From NCBI GenBank assembly GCA_965207585.1, contig CBDBMT010000003.1, positions 2,604,001 through 2,668,000 of the forward strand: 64,000 nt of DNA. The letters are read 5' to 3'. Numbering within the stretch: position 1 is the stretch's first letter; each line of letters starts with the position of its first letter. Shown one piece after another: positions 27,769 to 36,701 of this stretch. A program made the position numbers and the translations under genes. This DNA is from Bin87 sp965207585 (GTDB lineage: Bacteria; Chloroflexota; Dehalococcoidia; Lucifugimonadales; UBA3495). The notes under the pieces were generated by a model. It made no database searches. It worked only from the letters and a program-made list of their open reading frames with translations, and was not told the DNA's origin.

Positions 27769-27793
27769 CCGGTCCGGCTTCGGGGGTTGCCGG

Positions 27794-28525
27794 CTAGGTC
27801 CGAAAGGTCACCCTGCGGAACGCCTCGGCCAGCGTCAGGCCGCTGAAATCCTCGTCGGGATAGTCGTTGCCGGCAGTGGCAGCCTCTTTCGCCCGCGCCC
27901 GCACGAACCCTTCCAGTTCTTCCTTGGTGCGCTGGCGGGCCTGCGTGCGGTGAGCCATCACCGCGTCCATCTTGGCGTCGAAATCGGCGGCAATGTCCAC
28001 GAAGGTGTTGGGGTTTTCCGAACCCCAGAACATGACCGCCGCGGTTTTGTGCGGCTCGATCCCTTCGTTGGCGAACAGTTCTCCGAAGTGCAGGTGGTCC
28101 CGAGCGTACGGGAACACCGCGTCCAGCGTCACCTGACCGGCGATCCGGTGGTCCCGGTGCCACTGCATGTTGCGCCGGTAGGGCTCGGTCGTCAGCACGA
28201 CATCGGGCTTGACCATGCGGATCTGCCGGACCAGGTCCCTCCGAAAATCCGAGGTATCTTCCAGTTCGCCGTCCGTCCGCCCCAGCATCACCACGTTCTT
28301 CACGCCCAGGATGTCCGCGGCAGCCAGTTGCTCCCGGCCGCGGGCCGCAGCCAGTTCCGTGGGATCAACCTCGGGATCATCCGTGCCCTTGCTGCCATCG
28401 GTGCAGAGGACGTAATGGACTTCAGAACCTCCGCGCACCCAGCGGGCTATGGTGCCGCCGGCCCACACCTCAGCGTCATCGGGATGTGGAATGACCACCA
28501 GGGCGCGTTCGGGGGTGTAGTCCAT
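27794..28525 (-). CDS. PIG-L family deacetylase
   Basis: A 243-aa LmbE/PIG-L-type zinc deacetylase. The zinc motif VVIPHPDDAEVWAGG (His and Asp at about 14-17) and the second ligand region in QWHRDHRIAGQ are present, with LCTDGSKG between. Relatives deacetylate GlcNAc-Ins (MshB), bacillithiol precursors (BshB) or antibiotic intermediates; the MshA-like glycosyltransferase 1 kb upstream on the same strand makes a low-molecular-weight-thiol link conceivable but unproven. ATG 28525 has GGAGGAT 9-10 nt upstream; the longer frame upstream is not supported. Confidence 0.87.
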   Translation of the reverse strand: MDYTPERALVVIPHPDDAEVWAGGTIARWVRGGSEVHYVLCTDGSKGTDDPEVDPTELAAARGREQLAAADILGVKNVVMLGRTDGELEDTSDFRRDLVRQIRMVKPDVVLTTEPYRRNMQWHRDHRIAGQVTLDAVFPYARDHLHFGELFANEGIEPHKTAAVMFWGSENPNTFVDIAADFDAKMDAVMAHRTQARQRTKEELEGFVRARAKEAATAGNDYPDEDFSGLTLAEAFRRVTFRT

Positions 28526-28616
28526 GGGATATGATCCTCCGCTTGAAGTTCTTTCGACCAATGCGTGCCGGGAAATCTTGCGAACGGCCGCGGCCCGGGC
28601 GGTCGCCGTCCGCTCG

Positions 28617-29465
28617 TTAATCCTGGATGCCCGTGACCACCGGGGTCGATTCTTGCACGCGAGGCGGGAGCGCGTCCGGTACCGGATCTGCATCTTTTTC
28701 GGAACCCCACAGCCAATGCAGGTCAGGAGTCGGATGCTTGGCGCCGTTCAGTGAAACCCGGTCCGTGATGATTTCGCCGGCCAGGATCCCGCCCGAGATG
28801 ATGATGCGCATGGCTTCGTCCACAGTGATGTCGGTGGGCGTTACCTTGCTGGATGCGGCCACTACCAGGTAGCCGGACGATGGCACCGGAGTCGTGGGCA
28901 CGTAAATGGACAAATAATCCTCCACACCGTCCAGCTTGCCCAGATTCGACGTGATCAGCCCAATGGACAATACTCCGAGGCGCGGGAACTCCATAAGCAC
29001 CACGCCCCGGTATTCCTGCTGCTGCGTGTCCGACAGAAAGTCGATCCCTACCCGCGTCGTGTTGTACACCGCGCCGACTACCGGAATCCGCCCGATCAGA
29101 TCGTGGATCTGGTTGATCAAAAACTTTGCCACCGCCCAACTGATGAGCAGTCCGACGATGTAGATCACCACCAACACTGCGGCTACGCCCACCAGGTCGG
29201 TCCAGTCGAACCCGCCCGTCTTGGGAATGTTCAGCCAGCGTACGAACGGCTCCAGTAGCGAAGCCAACACGTCGTAGAAAAATTTGAATATGAAATAGGT
29301 CACTAAAACCGGCAGGAACACCAGCAGGCCGGCGACCATGCGGCCTTCCAGATGCCGTATCGCCGACCCGAATGGTCTGCGGCGTCGCGGTTTCCCCTCG
29401 CCGTACCCCGGGTAATTGGGGAATCCGAATTCGTTCGGCGCCAGTCGGCTCCGGCGTGGCTGCAT
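28617..29465 (-). CDS. DUF502 family membrane protein
   Basis: A 282-aa integral membrane protein. A basic N-terminal cytoplasmic stretch (GKPRRRRPFG) precedes two predicted helices, about residues 41-66 (MVAGLLVFLPVLVTYFIF...) and 78-103 (DLVGVAAVLVVIYIVGLLISW). The conserved DUF502 core follows (IPVVGAVYNTTRVGIDFLS, FPRLGVLSIGLITS, YVPTTPVPSSGYLV). Function is unknown; members occur widely in bacteria and plants. Its ATG overlaps the TGA of the upstream glycosyltransferase (TGATG), so expression is coupled. The large frame that extends further upstream is a shadow of that glycosyltransferase. Confidence 0.88.
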   Translation of the reverse strand: MQPRRSRLAPNEFGFPNYPGYGEGKPRRRRPFGSAIRHLEGRMVAGLLVFLPVLVTYFIFKFFYDVLASLLEPFVRWLNIPKTGGFDWTDLVGVAAVLVVIYIVGLLISWAVAKFLINQIHDLIGRIPVVGAVYNTTRVGIDFLSDTQQQEYRGVVLMEFPRLGVLSIGLITSNLGKLDGVEDYLSIYVPTTPVPSSGYLVVAASSKVTPTDITVDEAMRIIISGGILAGEIITDRVSLNGAKHPTPDLHWLWGSEKDADPVPDALPPRVQESTPVVTGIQD

Positions 29466-30703
29466 CAGCGGGCCGTTCCCGGATCGTTTCCTGCCGATCC
29501 AAGGCGGCCGTAAAGCGCCAGCAGACGGCCCGCCACCTGGTCCCAGCTCAGCGTCTCCGCCCGGTTCCGAGCGGCCCGTCCCATGCTGTCCCGCAGGTCC
29601 TCGTTGGCCATGATCATTTCCAGTGACTGCGCGAAAGCTTCGGGACAACGCCAGGATTTCAGGTACCCGGTCCGGCCGTGCTGGACGATTGTGGAAAGGC
29701 CGCCTACGCGAGAGGCCACCACCGGCGTCCCGCAGGCCATGCTCTCCAGCGCCGCCAGGCCGAAACTCTCGTAGAACGATGGGACCACGCACACGTCCGC
29801 GGCAGAATAATAAAGCGCCAGTCGTTCCTGGGGCACCCGGCCCACGAATTCCACCGTGTCTCTCAGCTGCAATTCGTCTGACAGTTGGTGCAGCCGCTCC
29901 AGGTCTCCGCTCCCATCGGCGTCGGAGCCCACCACCAGGATCTGGACGCCCTCTTCTGACTCCAGCGACGCTGCGGCGTGGAGCAGCAGGTCGGCGCCCT
30001 TCAGTGGCTCGATTCGGCCCACGTACAGCATTACTTTGTGCCCGTTCAGGCCCAGTTGTTGGCGCGCTTCCGTCCGTCCGATGGGCCGAAAACGGCTCAA
30101 ATCCACCCCGCAGGGTATCAGCGACACCCGATCTCTGTCGGCGCCGTAAAGCCGCACCATGGCGTCCCGCTCGTGCGGGCTGAACGCCACGACGCAATCC
30201 GCTTCTGCGATGATCCGTTCCTCCGTTTCCTGGCGCACCGCCGGCTCTTGCTCGCCGGAACGTGACTGCAACTTGATCCGCGACAGGGTGTGAAAGGTCA
30301 CGACCTGGGGCGTGCCGGTGGCGGCCGCCAGGCGCGAGCCGGCCCAGCCGCTCAACCAGTAATGCGAATGGATTGCCAGGTATCGAACGTTGTTGCGCTG
30401 CTGGTATTCCCCCACCCCGGCCACAAATTCATCGAGGTAGTTGGGTAGATCTCCCAGCGGCGAATCGTAGGGTCCGGCCGGTACGTGAACGTAGTTAACC
30501 CCGTCGCTTTCCGCTTCGCCCCCGTCGCATTGGTAATCGTGCTCCCGCGTGAACACGTCGACCGTCACGCCTCGGTTCGCCATTGCCTTGGCAAGTTCGC
30601 GCACGTGCACGTTCATCCCACCCGCCTTCCCTTGCCCCGGCGCGGCCAGCGGGCAGGTGTGGTAGGAGATCAGGGCGACCCGGGATGTACAGTCGGATAT
30701 CAA
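29465..30703 (-). CDS. Family 4 glycosyltransferase, MshA-like
   Basis: A 412-aa retaining GT-B glycosyltransferase. The N-terminal GKAGGMNVHVRELAKAM resembles MshA and sucrose-phosphate-synthase-like GT4 enzymes; the donor-binding part has LYVGRIEPLKGADLLL and the EX7E-type segment PSFYESFGLAALESMACGTPVV. MshA makes GlcNAc-inositol-phosphate for mycothiol; whether this one does is not shown, as no MshC or MshD is seen. The start is TTG 30703, with AGGAG 9 nt upstream. It follows an acyltransferase by 96 bp and is coupled to DUF502. Confidence 0.86.
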   Translation of the reverse strand: MISDCTSRVALISYHTCPLAAPGQGKAGGMNVHVRELAKAMANRGVTVDVFTREHDYQCDGGEAESDGVNYVHVPAGPYDSPLGDLPNYLDEFVAGVGEYQQRNNVRYLAIHSHYWLSGWAGSRLAAATGTPQVVTFHTLSRIKLQSRSGEQEPAVRQETEERIIAEADCVVAFSPHERDAMVRLYGADRDRVSLIPCGVDLSRFRPIGRTEARQQLGLNGHKVMLYVGRIEPLKGADLLLHAAASLESEEGVQILVVGSDADGSGDLERLHQLSDELQLRDTVEFVGRVPQERLALYYSAADVCVVPSFYESFGLAALESMACGTPVVASRVGGLSTIVQHGRTGYLKSWRCPEAFAQSLEMIMANEDLRDSMGRAARNRAETLSWDQVAGRLLALYGRLGSAGNDPGTAR

Positions 30704-30799
30704 GGCAAGACGCTCCTGCGGCGGTCGACACGCACAGACATGAAAGGCGCAATCAGAATGGTTCGAATTTTAGCGGTAAAGTGTTTCTGTTCCGTGTCG

Positions 30800-31816
30800 T
30801 TAGCCGCTGCCTCCGCCGAGCGCATCGGTGCGCTGGAGCGTAATGCGGTAAAGATGATGGTCCCGGCCACCAAGCCGGTATTTGTAGGGTTCGTTCCCTC
30901 GCAGAAAGTCAAAGTATCGATAGCCGCGTTCCAGCGCGTCGCGCAGGCACAGCGCGTGCAGCAACAGACCGACACTGTAGTAGCGGTAATCCGTGTCGTG
31001 TCCGCTGTTGTACAGCATCCTCACGCCGTCGTAATCCAGGCAAAGTGAGGCGGCTACGGGTTTGTCGTCCATCTCCATGAAGAAGAGCCGCAAAACCCCC
31101 TGGGCCGCGGTGGTGGCGATGAGCTTCCGGAAGAAATCTTCCCGGTCAGCGGTGAGGAACTCGGCCTTTGCCGGGTCGCTGCTCCGCATCAGATCCAGGA
31201 AGGTGTCTGTCCGGGCGCTAGCCTCGCTGGGATCCGAGACGCAGAACCAGCGCCAGTTCTCATGGGCTTCCAGCCGGCGCAGCTTCCGGCGCAGTTCGTG
31301 CCGGTCCTTTTTGCTCAACCCGGCCAGATAGTCATCCCAGGTGGCTGGCAGGTCGATGCGCGGCGCAACGTCTTCCTCGGCGATGTCAACCGCATACCCC
31401 CGTTCCCGCGCCAGGTCGGGAAGCATCGCGAGCGTTGGAGAGTCTTCACCTACCGAATAGAGGTTAAGTTGCCGCCCGCCGCTAGAGTCGATCTCATCCA
31501 ACAGCGCCGGGAAGAACGCCGGCTCCGTGCCGCGGGCGATGACGAAGTCATTGTAGTCAAAAGTGTCGCTGTTGCCGACGAAGGAAAAATTGTCGCCGCA
31601 GCGCGACAGCGACGCCAGGGCCGTCAGTTGCCCCGCCGCATCCGTCAGGTAAAACCCGGCCAGAGAGCGGCCGCTTTGGAAGGCGCTCCACCACAGCTCC
31701 TGCCAGGTGGGCGTGATGTACAGGTTGTTGACCACCGACCGACCCAGCAGATCCTGCCATTGCTGACGGACTTCCTCAAAGGAGGTGATCGGGGTTGCTG
31801 ATTGGGCGGTAGTCAT
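30800..31816 (-). CDS. GNAT/FemAB-like acyltransferase (BioF2/CelD-type)
   Basis: A 338-aa protein with two GNAT-like halves, as in Acetyltransf_6/FemAB proteins. The first half contains NLYITPTWQELWW and FVGNSDTFDYNDFV; the second has LSKKDRHELRRKLRRLE, VLRLFFMEMDDKPVAASLCLDYD, YNSGHD and a C-terminal FDFLRGNEPYKYRLG. Such enzymes add amino acids or acyl groups to cell-envelope precursors or polysaccharides. ATG 31816 is used; the extension upstream is in the folE tail. It starts 14 bp after folE in the same operon and precedes a glycosyltransferase, which fits an envelope role. Confidence 0.83.
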   Translation of the reverse strand: MTTAQSATPITSFEEVRQQWQDLLGRSVVNNLYITPTWQELWWSAFQSGRSLAGFYLTDAAGQLTALASLSRCGDNFSFVGNSDTFDYNDFVIARGTEPAFFPALLDEIDSSGGRQLNLYSVGEDSPTLAMLPDLARERGYAVDIAEEDVAPRIDLPATWDDYLAGLSKKDRHELRRKLRRLEAHENWRWFCVSDPSEASARTDTFLDLMRSSDPAKAEFLTADREDFFRKLIATTAAQGVLRLFFMEMDDKPVAASLCLDYDGVRMLYNSGHDTDYRYYSVGLLLHALCLRDALERGYRYFDFLRGNEPYKYRLGGRDHHLYRITLQRTDALGGGSG

Positions 31817-31830
31817 GGAAAGTGCGCCGC

Positions 31831-32433
31831 CTACATTCGGCCGTCCATCAGGTTCAGCAATTCGCTCGCAGAATATGACGGCGCGGCGCCATTGCCTCCG
31901 CTCCCTTGCCCGCGCCGTATCGCGGTGGTCACCACGCGATGTCCCGGTTTGTGGATTCCCCGCATGGACATGCACAGGTGCTCAGCCTCCACGCGACACG
32001 CCACTGCCAGCGGCTGCACCCGTGACATGACGGCGTCGGCCAGTTGCGCGGTGAGGCGCTCCTGCACCTGCAAGCGCCGCGCCGTGGTCTCCAGTGCCCG
32101 GCCGATCTTGCTGATCCCCGCGATGTGCCGGTCGGGTACGTAGACCAGGCTGGCTCGCCCGAAAAAGGGCAGCAAGTGGTGTTCGCACATGGAGTAGAAG
32201 GGCAGGTCTGCCACCAGCACCGGGTCGTGGGTAACGTCATCCGAGAACATCGCATCGATCTCCGACGCTGGATCAACCCCCACGCCGGAAAAGATCTCCG
32301 CGTACATTTCCGCCACGCGCTCCGGCGTTCGCCAAAGCCCCTCGCGTCCGCTGTCCTCATCAATGTACTTGAGGATGGCGCCCACCGCGACCTCAACGGC
32401 CGCCAGGTTCATTTTGGGTCCGGCGGCGGTCAT
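31831..32433 (-). CDS. folE: GTP cyclohydrolase I
   Basis: Converts GTP to 7,8-dihydroneopterin triphosphate, the first step of folate (and, in some lineages, pterin or queuosine) synthesis. The 200-aa protein has the zinc and catalytic residues in FYSMCEHHLLPFFG, the RLQVQERLT helix and the C-terminal EAEHLCMSMRGI with the second zinc Cys. It is the type IA enzyme. ATG 32433 overlaps the thrC stop (ATGA); an internal ATG at 32412 is an alternative. No other folate gene is nearby. Confidence 0.95.
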   Translation of the reverse strand: MTAAGPKMNLAAVEVAVGAILKYIDEDSGREGLWRTPERVAEMYAEIFSGVGVDPASEIDAMFSDDVTHDPVLVADLPFYSMCEHHLLPFFGRASLVYVPDRHIAGISKIGRALETTARRLQVQERLTAQLADAVMSRVQPLAVACRVEAEHLCMSMRGIHKPGHRVVTTAIRRGQGSGGNGAAPSYSASELLNLMDGRM

Positions 32434-33497
32434 CTGGCGGGCAGCGTCTCCATTATGGCGTTCTCGATGGCCTCCAGGTTGGGCTTGACTTCCACCGTGT
32501 CGGCTTGCGCGCTGCTCACCGCCATGTCCGGGTCCTTCAGGCCGCTGCCGGTGATGATGCACACCGCCCGCTTCCCCGTCAGGTCCAGGCCATTGCGTTT
32601 CATCTTGAGCAGCCCGGCCACGGAGGCGGCCGAAGCCGGTTCGCCGAATATCCCCTCCCGCGACGCCAGCAGGCGGTACGCCTCGAGAATCTCGTCGTCG
32701 CTCACCGCGTCGATGACGCCGCCAGACTGGTCCCGCGCGCGCTCGGCGAATTTCCAGCTCGCCGGGTTTCCGATGCGTATCGCCGACGCGATGGTCTGCG
32801 GAAACGGCACCGGCTCGCCGCGCACGATGGGGGCCGCGCCTTCCGCCTGGAAGCCCATCATCCTGGGCAGAACGTCGTTTCGTCCCAGCTGGTGGTATTC
32901 GACGAAACCGCGCCAGTATGCCGTGATGTTGCCCGCGTTGCCCACCGGGATGAACAGGTAGTCCGGCGCATCTTCCAGCACGTCCGATATCTCGAATGCG
33001 GCGGTCTTCTGTCCCTCAATGCGGTGCTGGTTTACCGAGTTCACCAGCGTGATGGGATTGGTCTTGGTGAACTCTCGGACCAGCGCCAGAGCAGCGTCGA
33101 AGTTGCCGTCCACCAGCAGGATCCTGGCTCCGTACGCCATGGCCTGCGCCAGCTTGCCCAACGCCACTTCGCCCTTGGGGATCAGAACCCAGGCGGCCAG
33201 ATTGCAATAGGCGGCGTAGGCTGCGGCCGACGCGCTGGTGTTGCCCGTGGAGGCGCACATCACGCCGACGCTGCGCTCCTCCAGCGCCTTGGCCATAGCC
33301 ACCACCATGCCCCGATCCTTGAATGATCCCGTGGGGTTGCAGCCCTCCAGCTTGAAGTACAGGTTGGGGCAACCGAGCTCTGGCCCAAGTTGCCGCGACC
33401 GCACCAGCGGCGTGTCGCCCTCACCCATCGAGAAGATGGGTGTCTCTTCGTTGACCGGCAGCAGGTCCCGGTACTGTTGTAATACGCCTACGCCCAT
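32430..33497 (-). CDS. thrC: Threonine synthase
   Basis: Makes threonine from O-phosphohomoserine with PLP. The 355-aa short (class II, Thermus/plant-like core) enzyme has the PLP Lys in NPTGSFKDRGM, the phosphate-binding GNTSASAAAYA and a C-terminal GSGLKDPD. Its upstream neighbour hom supplies homoserine; no homoserine kinase (thrB) is present in the window. The ATG at 33497 has no strong Shine-Dalgarno. It is coupled to folE by a 4-bp overlap. Confidence 0.94.
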   Translation of the reverse strand: MGVGVLQQYRDLLPVNEETPIFSMGEGDTPLVRSRQLGPELGCPNLYFKLEGCNPTGSFKDRGMVVAMAKALEERSVGVMCASTGNTSASAAAYAAYCNLAAWVLIPKGEVALGKLAQAMAYGARILLVDGNFDAALALVREFTKTNPITLVNSVNQHRIEGQKTAAFEISDVLEDAPDYLFIPVGNAGNITAYWRGFVEYHQLGRNDVLPRMMGFQAEGAAPIVRGEPVPFPQTIASAIRIGNPASWKFAERARDQSGGVIDAVSDDEILEAYRLLASREGIFGEPASAASVAGLLKMKRNGLDLTGKRAVCIITGSGLKDPDMAVSSAQADTVEVKPNLEAIENAIMETLPAR

Positions 33498-33545
33498 TTT
33501 CTACCGGGTTTGGCAGGCTGGTGCCACGGTGTCGTCTGGGGTCGT

Positions 33546-34865
33546 TTACTGTTCGATGCGGATCAGATTGTCGACGCTCACCACCACGCCCAGTTGCGCC
33601 ACGGCCGTCAGCGCGGTCTGCACGTCGGCCTCCCGCGAAGGATACGTGGTGATCACCAGTTGGGCGGTGCCGCTGCCCGGGTCAGTATCCTTCTGGATCA
33701 CGGTGGCGATGGAGATGTTGCCGTCGCCCAGCAGCCGCGCTATCTGGGCCAGCACGCCGGCCTGGTCGGCGCACGTCAGTCGCAGGTAGTAGGCGCTGGA
33801 AAGTTCGTCGATGGGTCGGATGGAGTCGCCGGATGATTGGCCGTGCCCATTGGAGACCGGCAGCAGCGCCGGCGCTCCGCCGCTGTCGATGAACCTCACC
33901 ACGTTCAGGATATCGCCCATCACCGCGCTGGTAGTTGCGTCACGCCCGGCTCCCTGACCGTGCAGGATTATCTGACCACAGAGGTCGCCGGTCACCTCCA
34001 CGGCATTATACACGCCGTCAACTTTGGCCAGCAGGTGGTCTTCGGGGACCAGGGCGGGATGTACGCGGGCCTGGATGGCTCCGTTAGGCTGGGCCTCAAC
34101 GATCGCCAAGGATTTTATGGCGTAACCCAGCTCGGCTGCGTAGCGAAAATCTTCCGGGCCCAGACGGCTGATGCCCTCGGTATGGATCGCCCCGTGGGGA
34201 ATTGATTGGTGGAACGCCAGGCTGCCCAGCACGGAGAGCTTGTACGCGGCGTCAATGCCATCGACGTCGTTGGTGGGATCGGCCTCGGCGTACCCGCGGC
34301 TCTGGGCTTCGGCCAGTGCCGCGGCAAATGGGGTCTGATCGCGCGCCATCCGGGTCAGGATGTAGTTGGTGGTGCCGTTGATGATGGAACGGATCGAGCG
34401 GATGTCGTTCGCCAGCAGTTGTGACATCAAGCAGCCGACGATGGGGATTCCACCGCCGGCGGATGCCTCGAACAGCAGATTGACGCTTTGGGACTGCGCC
34501 AGCGCCAAGAGCGATGCGCCCCGTCTGGCCATCACTTCCTTGTTGGCGGTGACCACGTGCTTGCCGCCGGCCAGGGCCCGTTCCAGGTAGTCGCCGGCTG
34601 GCGTGTCGCCTCCCATCACCTCGACTACCACGTGGATGTCAGGATCGGCGAGGATGTCCTCCGGGTTGGTTGTCAGTACTCCCGGCGGCGGGGACGGTTC
34701 GCGGGTCTTGGTTACGTCGCGCACCAAGACCCGCCGCAGCCGCACCGTGCGTCCCGTTTTCCGTCGGATCTCGTCCGCGTTGCCCGATAGGGCCGCAGCG
34801 ACGCCGCCCCCGACGGTCCCAAGACCCATCAGGCCGATGTTGATTGCTTCAGTTGCGGTGGGCAT
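33546..34865 (-). CDS. hom: Homoserine dehydrogenase
   Basis: Reduces aspartate-semialdehyde to homoserine. The 439-aa protein has the Rossmann GLGTVGGGVA (residues 15-24), the conserved ANKEVMARRG, the catalytic-domain blocks GGGIPIVG, NGTTNYIL and GYAEADPTNDVDG with the active-site Asp/Lys region DAAYKLSVL, and a C-terminal ACT domain (about 360-439, SAYYLRLTCADQAGVLAQIA) that allows threonine feedback. First gene of hom-thrC-folE-acyltransferase; gap of 48 bp to thrC. Confidence 0.95.
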   Translation of the reverse strand: MPTATEAINIGLMGLGTVGGGVAAALSGNADEIRRKTGRTVRLRRVLVRDVTKTREPSPPPGVLTTNPEDILADPDIHVVVEVMGGDTPAGDYLERALAGGKHVVTANKEVMARRGASLLALAQSQSVNLLFEASAGGGIPIVGCLMSQLLANDIRSIRSIINGTTNYILTRMARDQTPFAAALAEAQSRGYAEADPTNDVDGIDAAYKLSVLGSLAFHQSIPHGAIHTEGISRLGPEDFRYAAELGYAIKSLAIVEAQPNGAIQARVHPALVPEDHLLAKVDGVYNAVEVTGDLCGQIILHGQGAGRDATTSAVMGDILNVVRFIDSGGAPALLPVSNGHGQSSGDSIRPIDELSSAYYLRLTCADQAGVLAQIARLLGDGNISIATVIQKDTDPGSGTAQLVITTYPSREADVQTALTAVAQLGVVVSVDNLIRIEQ

Positions 34866-34947
34866 CTGCCAATAATGCGAGTGGTTCGCTCGATGGGGGC
34901 TGTTGCTCGTGCTGATCCGGGGTTCGTCGGTTGGCGTCTTGGGTTTA

Positions 34948-36159
34948 TCACGGACCCCGCTGCTGGGGTGGCGGCGTGACCCTCGGCGCGGTCAGCCGCA
35001 CCTGGTCAGTGACCCACGCGTAACGATGGCTGTCGAAGTTGATCTTTACCCAGCCTTCCTCAGATCCTCGCGCCAGCTGGTCGTCTTTCCATTCCTCGAC
35101 CCGCGCGCTGGCCATCTGGAAGAGCATCTGTGATTCGACCTCCCTCGTCTCCGGTCCGCCGATGGCCTGGATAATGAAGATCGTCTCGTCTTCGTAGATG
35201 GGCGTCGATATTTCCCCGGGTTCCAGCGTGGCCGGTTTGCGCGTTTCGGTACCATCCTCGGCTATTTCGGTCTCGCCGAACAGGTAGCTGTCGAACTCCG
35301 GAAACGCCCCTTCGGGCACCCACCCGATGTATCCATCCGAACCGCTGATCTCTCGGGACACGGACCCGAAGTCCTGGCCCAGCACCAGGCGCTCGCGGAC
35401 CGCCTCCGGAGAAGCGGATGAGTTCAGACTCATAGCGATGGCTTGCAGTTCCACCTGTGGCGCTTCTTCCGGCAGGGAACCCAGCATGATGCCGAACAGC
35501 GTGCTCTGGTGCAGCCGCTCTTCCATGATGCGGCGGTAGACGTCGTCGGTCAGGTTCACCTGCTCGAGGAAGCTCTTGTAGGCGTTCTGGAACTCCGCGT
35601 CCAGTTGGGCTTCCAGGTCGGTGTCGGCTTCCTGACCCGGTTCCGGCTCGGGGCGGAATTGATTCCGGATCGCCTCGTCAATCTGCGCGTCGGTGACGTT
35701 GATGCCGAGGCCGGGCGCCGCCTGGCGCAGTATCTCGGCGTGCAGCAGGTCGGTCAGCAATTGGAACGGGATCCGGCTGAAATCGACCTGTCCCCCCTGG
35801 TAGCGGTTGATGCCCTGCAGCACTCGGATCCGTTCCACCAGGTCGCCCATGGTGAAGCGAACCCCACGTACCTCGCCGGCCATAACGCGCGGCGGCAGAA
35901 TGAACTGCTGGTACACCCCGGCCAGCACTACGCCAACGATCACCAGGATCAGGACAGCTCCGACGATAATCGCAATCCGTTGCCGGCGGGATTCCAGCCG
36001 GCGGCGCGTGCGCGTTGCCTGTACGGCATCGGCGCTGGTAGCGCCCAGCCGACGACTGCGGCCGGCTGCGCTCCTTGACGGACGCCGCCTGGCCGGCTGT
36101 TGCGGAGTCTCCTCTGCCTCTTCGGCGCTGCGTTTCCAGGGCAGCGAAAGGTTCAGCAT
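34948..36159 (-). CDS. Membrane-anchored foldase (SurA/PrsA-like peptidylprolyl isomerase)
   Basis: A 403-aa protein with a basic N-terminal cytoplasmic tail (about 1-60), one transmembrane helix (about 63-88, IAIIVGAVLILVIVGVVLAG) and an extracytoplasmic part. The latter has SurA-N-like helices (about 100-230) and then a parvulin-type domain (about 245-370; GYIGWVPEGAFPEF, LEPGEISTPI). This is the layout of anchored secretion foldases such as PrsA. It starts about 15 nt after the rpsR stop and so is the last gene of rpsF-ssb-rpsR-foldase. There is no clear Shine-Dalgarno. Confidence 0.85.
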   Translation of the reverse strand: MLNLSLPWKRSAEEAEETPQQPARRRPSRSAAGRSRRLGATSADAVQATRTRRRLESRRQRIAIIVGAVLILVIVGVVLAGVYQQFILPPRVMAGEVRGVRFTMGDLVERIRVLQGINRYQGGQVDFSRIPFQLLTDLLHAEILRQAAPGLGINVTDAQIDEAIRNQFRPEPEPGQEADTDLEAQLDAEFQNAYKSFLEQVNLTDDVYRRIMEERLHQSTLFGIMLGSLPEEAPQVELQAIAMSLNSSASPEAVRERLVLGQDFGSVSREISGSDGYIGWVPEGAFPEFDSYLFGETEIAEDGTETRKPATLEPGEISTPIYEDETIFIIQAIGGPETREVESQMLFQMASARVEEWKDDQLARGSEEGWVKINFDSHRYAWVTDQVRLTAPRVTPPPQQRGP

Positions 36160-36174
36160 CTGGGGGTGGGCCGA

Positions 36175-36657
36175 TCAGCGACCCGAACGCATGCCGACGT
36201 TGATGCTGTGTTCGGGAGCGTAGGGCAGCAGGGCGAGGTAGCGGGCCCGCTTGATCGCCTGGGCCAGAAGCCGCTGGTTCTTCGCCGAGGTGCCGGTCTT
36301 CCGCGTGGGTTCGATCTTTCCCTGCTCGGAGATGTACCGCCGCAGCCGATCCACGTCCTTGTAGTCGGGCGTGACGCCCTCAACCGTGAAGGCGCACACT
36401 CTGCGACGCGGTCCGTACCGTCGCCCGCCGCGGCCTCCGCCGCGTGGCCCGCCCCTTCCCGGGGGGCGTCCTCCCGGACCACCTGGCCGTCCTCCCGGTC
36501 CACCAGGAGGGCCACCCGGCCGTCCCCCTGGTCCACCAGGAGGACCGCCACCTGGTCCGCCGGTGGGAGGACCGCCAGCGCCAGGAGGCCCACTGGCTGG
36601 GGCGGATGGGGCCGCGCTGGGGGGCGGAGTTGCGGGTGCGGATTGTGGGGTAGTCAT
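36175..36657 (-). CDS. rpsR: Ribosomal protein S18 with long Gly/Pro/Arg N-terminal extension
   Basis: Small-subunit protein S18; it contacts S6 in the platform of the 30S subunit. The S18 core is the C-terminal 75 residues (CAFTVEGVTPDYKDVDRLRRYISEQGKI to INVGMRSGR). The first about 85 residues are low complexity: an Ala/Pro/Ser start, then GGPGGRPGG-type repeats ending in a run of Arg/Gly (RGGRRYGPRRR). Ordinary S18 is 70-95 aa. The extension is strongly basic in its second half. Third gene of the rpsF operon. The DNA of the extension is repetitive (see 36430-36600). Confidence 0.92.
   Translation of the reverse strand: MTTPQSAPATPPPSAAPSAPASGPPGAGGPPTGGPGGGPPGGPGGRPGGPPGGPGGRPGGPGGRPPGRGGPRGGGRGGRRYGPRRRVCAFTVEGVTPDYKDVDRLRRYISEQGKIEPTRKTGTSAKNQRLLAQAIKRARYLALLPYAPEHSINVGMRSGR
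36430..36600. repeat. Low-complexity Gly/Pro/Arg-coding repeat in rpsR
   Basis: Repeated units of the form CCACCAGGAGG / CCTGGTCCACC encode GGPGGRP blocks of the S18 extension. The unit is irregular (multiples of 3), so length changes stay in frame. Confidence 0.7.
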
Positions 36658-36701
36658 CGCAGGAGATTCCTCCGGTGAGGGGAGTTCAGTTGGTTGCGTC
36701 T

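Noticed and set aside
27766..27796. TAGCCGG / CCGGCTA inverted repeat between the amidase and PIG-L stops
   Set aside because: 7-bp stem with a 17-nt loop, no U-tract on either strand; too weak to call a terminator.
29466..30197. Upstream extension of the DUF502 frame
   Set aside because: The extra 244 residues lie inside the glycosyltransferase gene in another frame; the true start is the ATG in TGATG at 29465.
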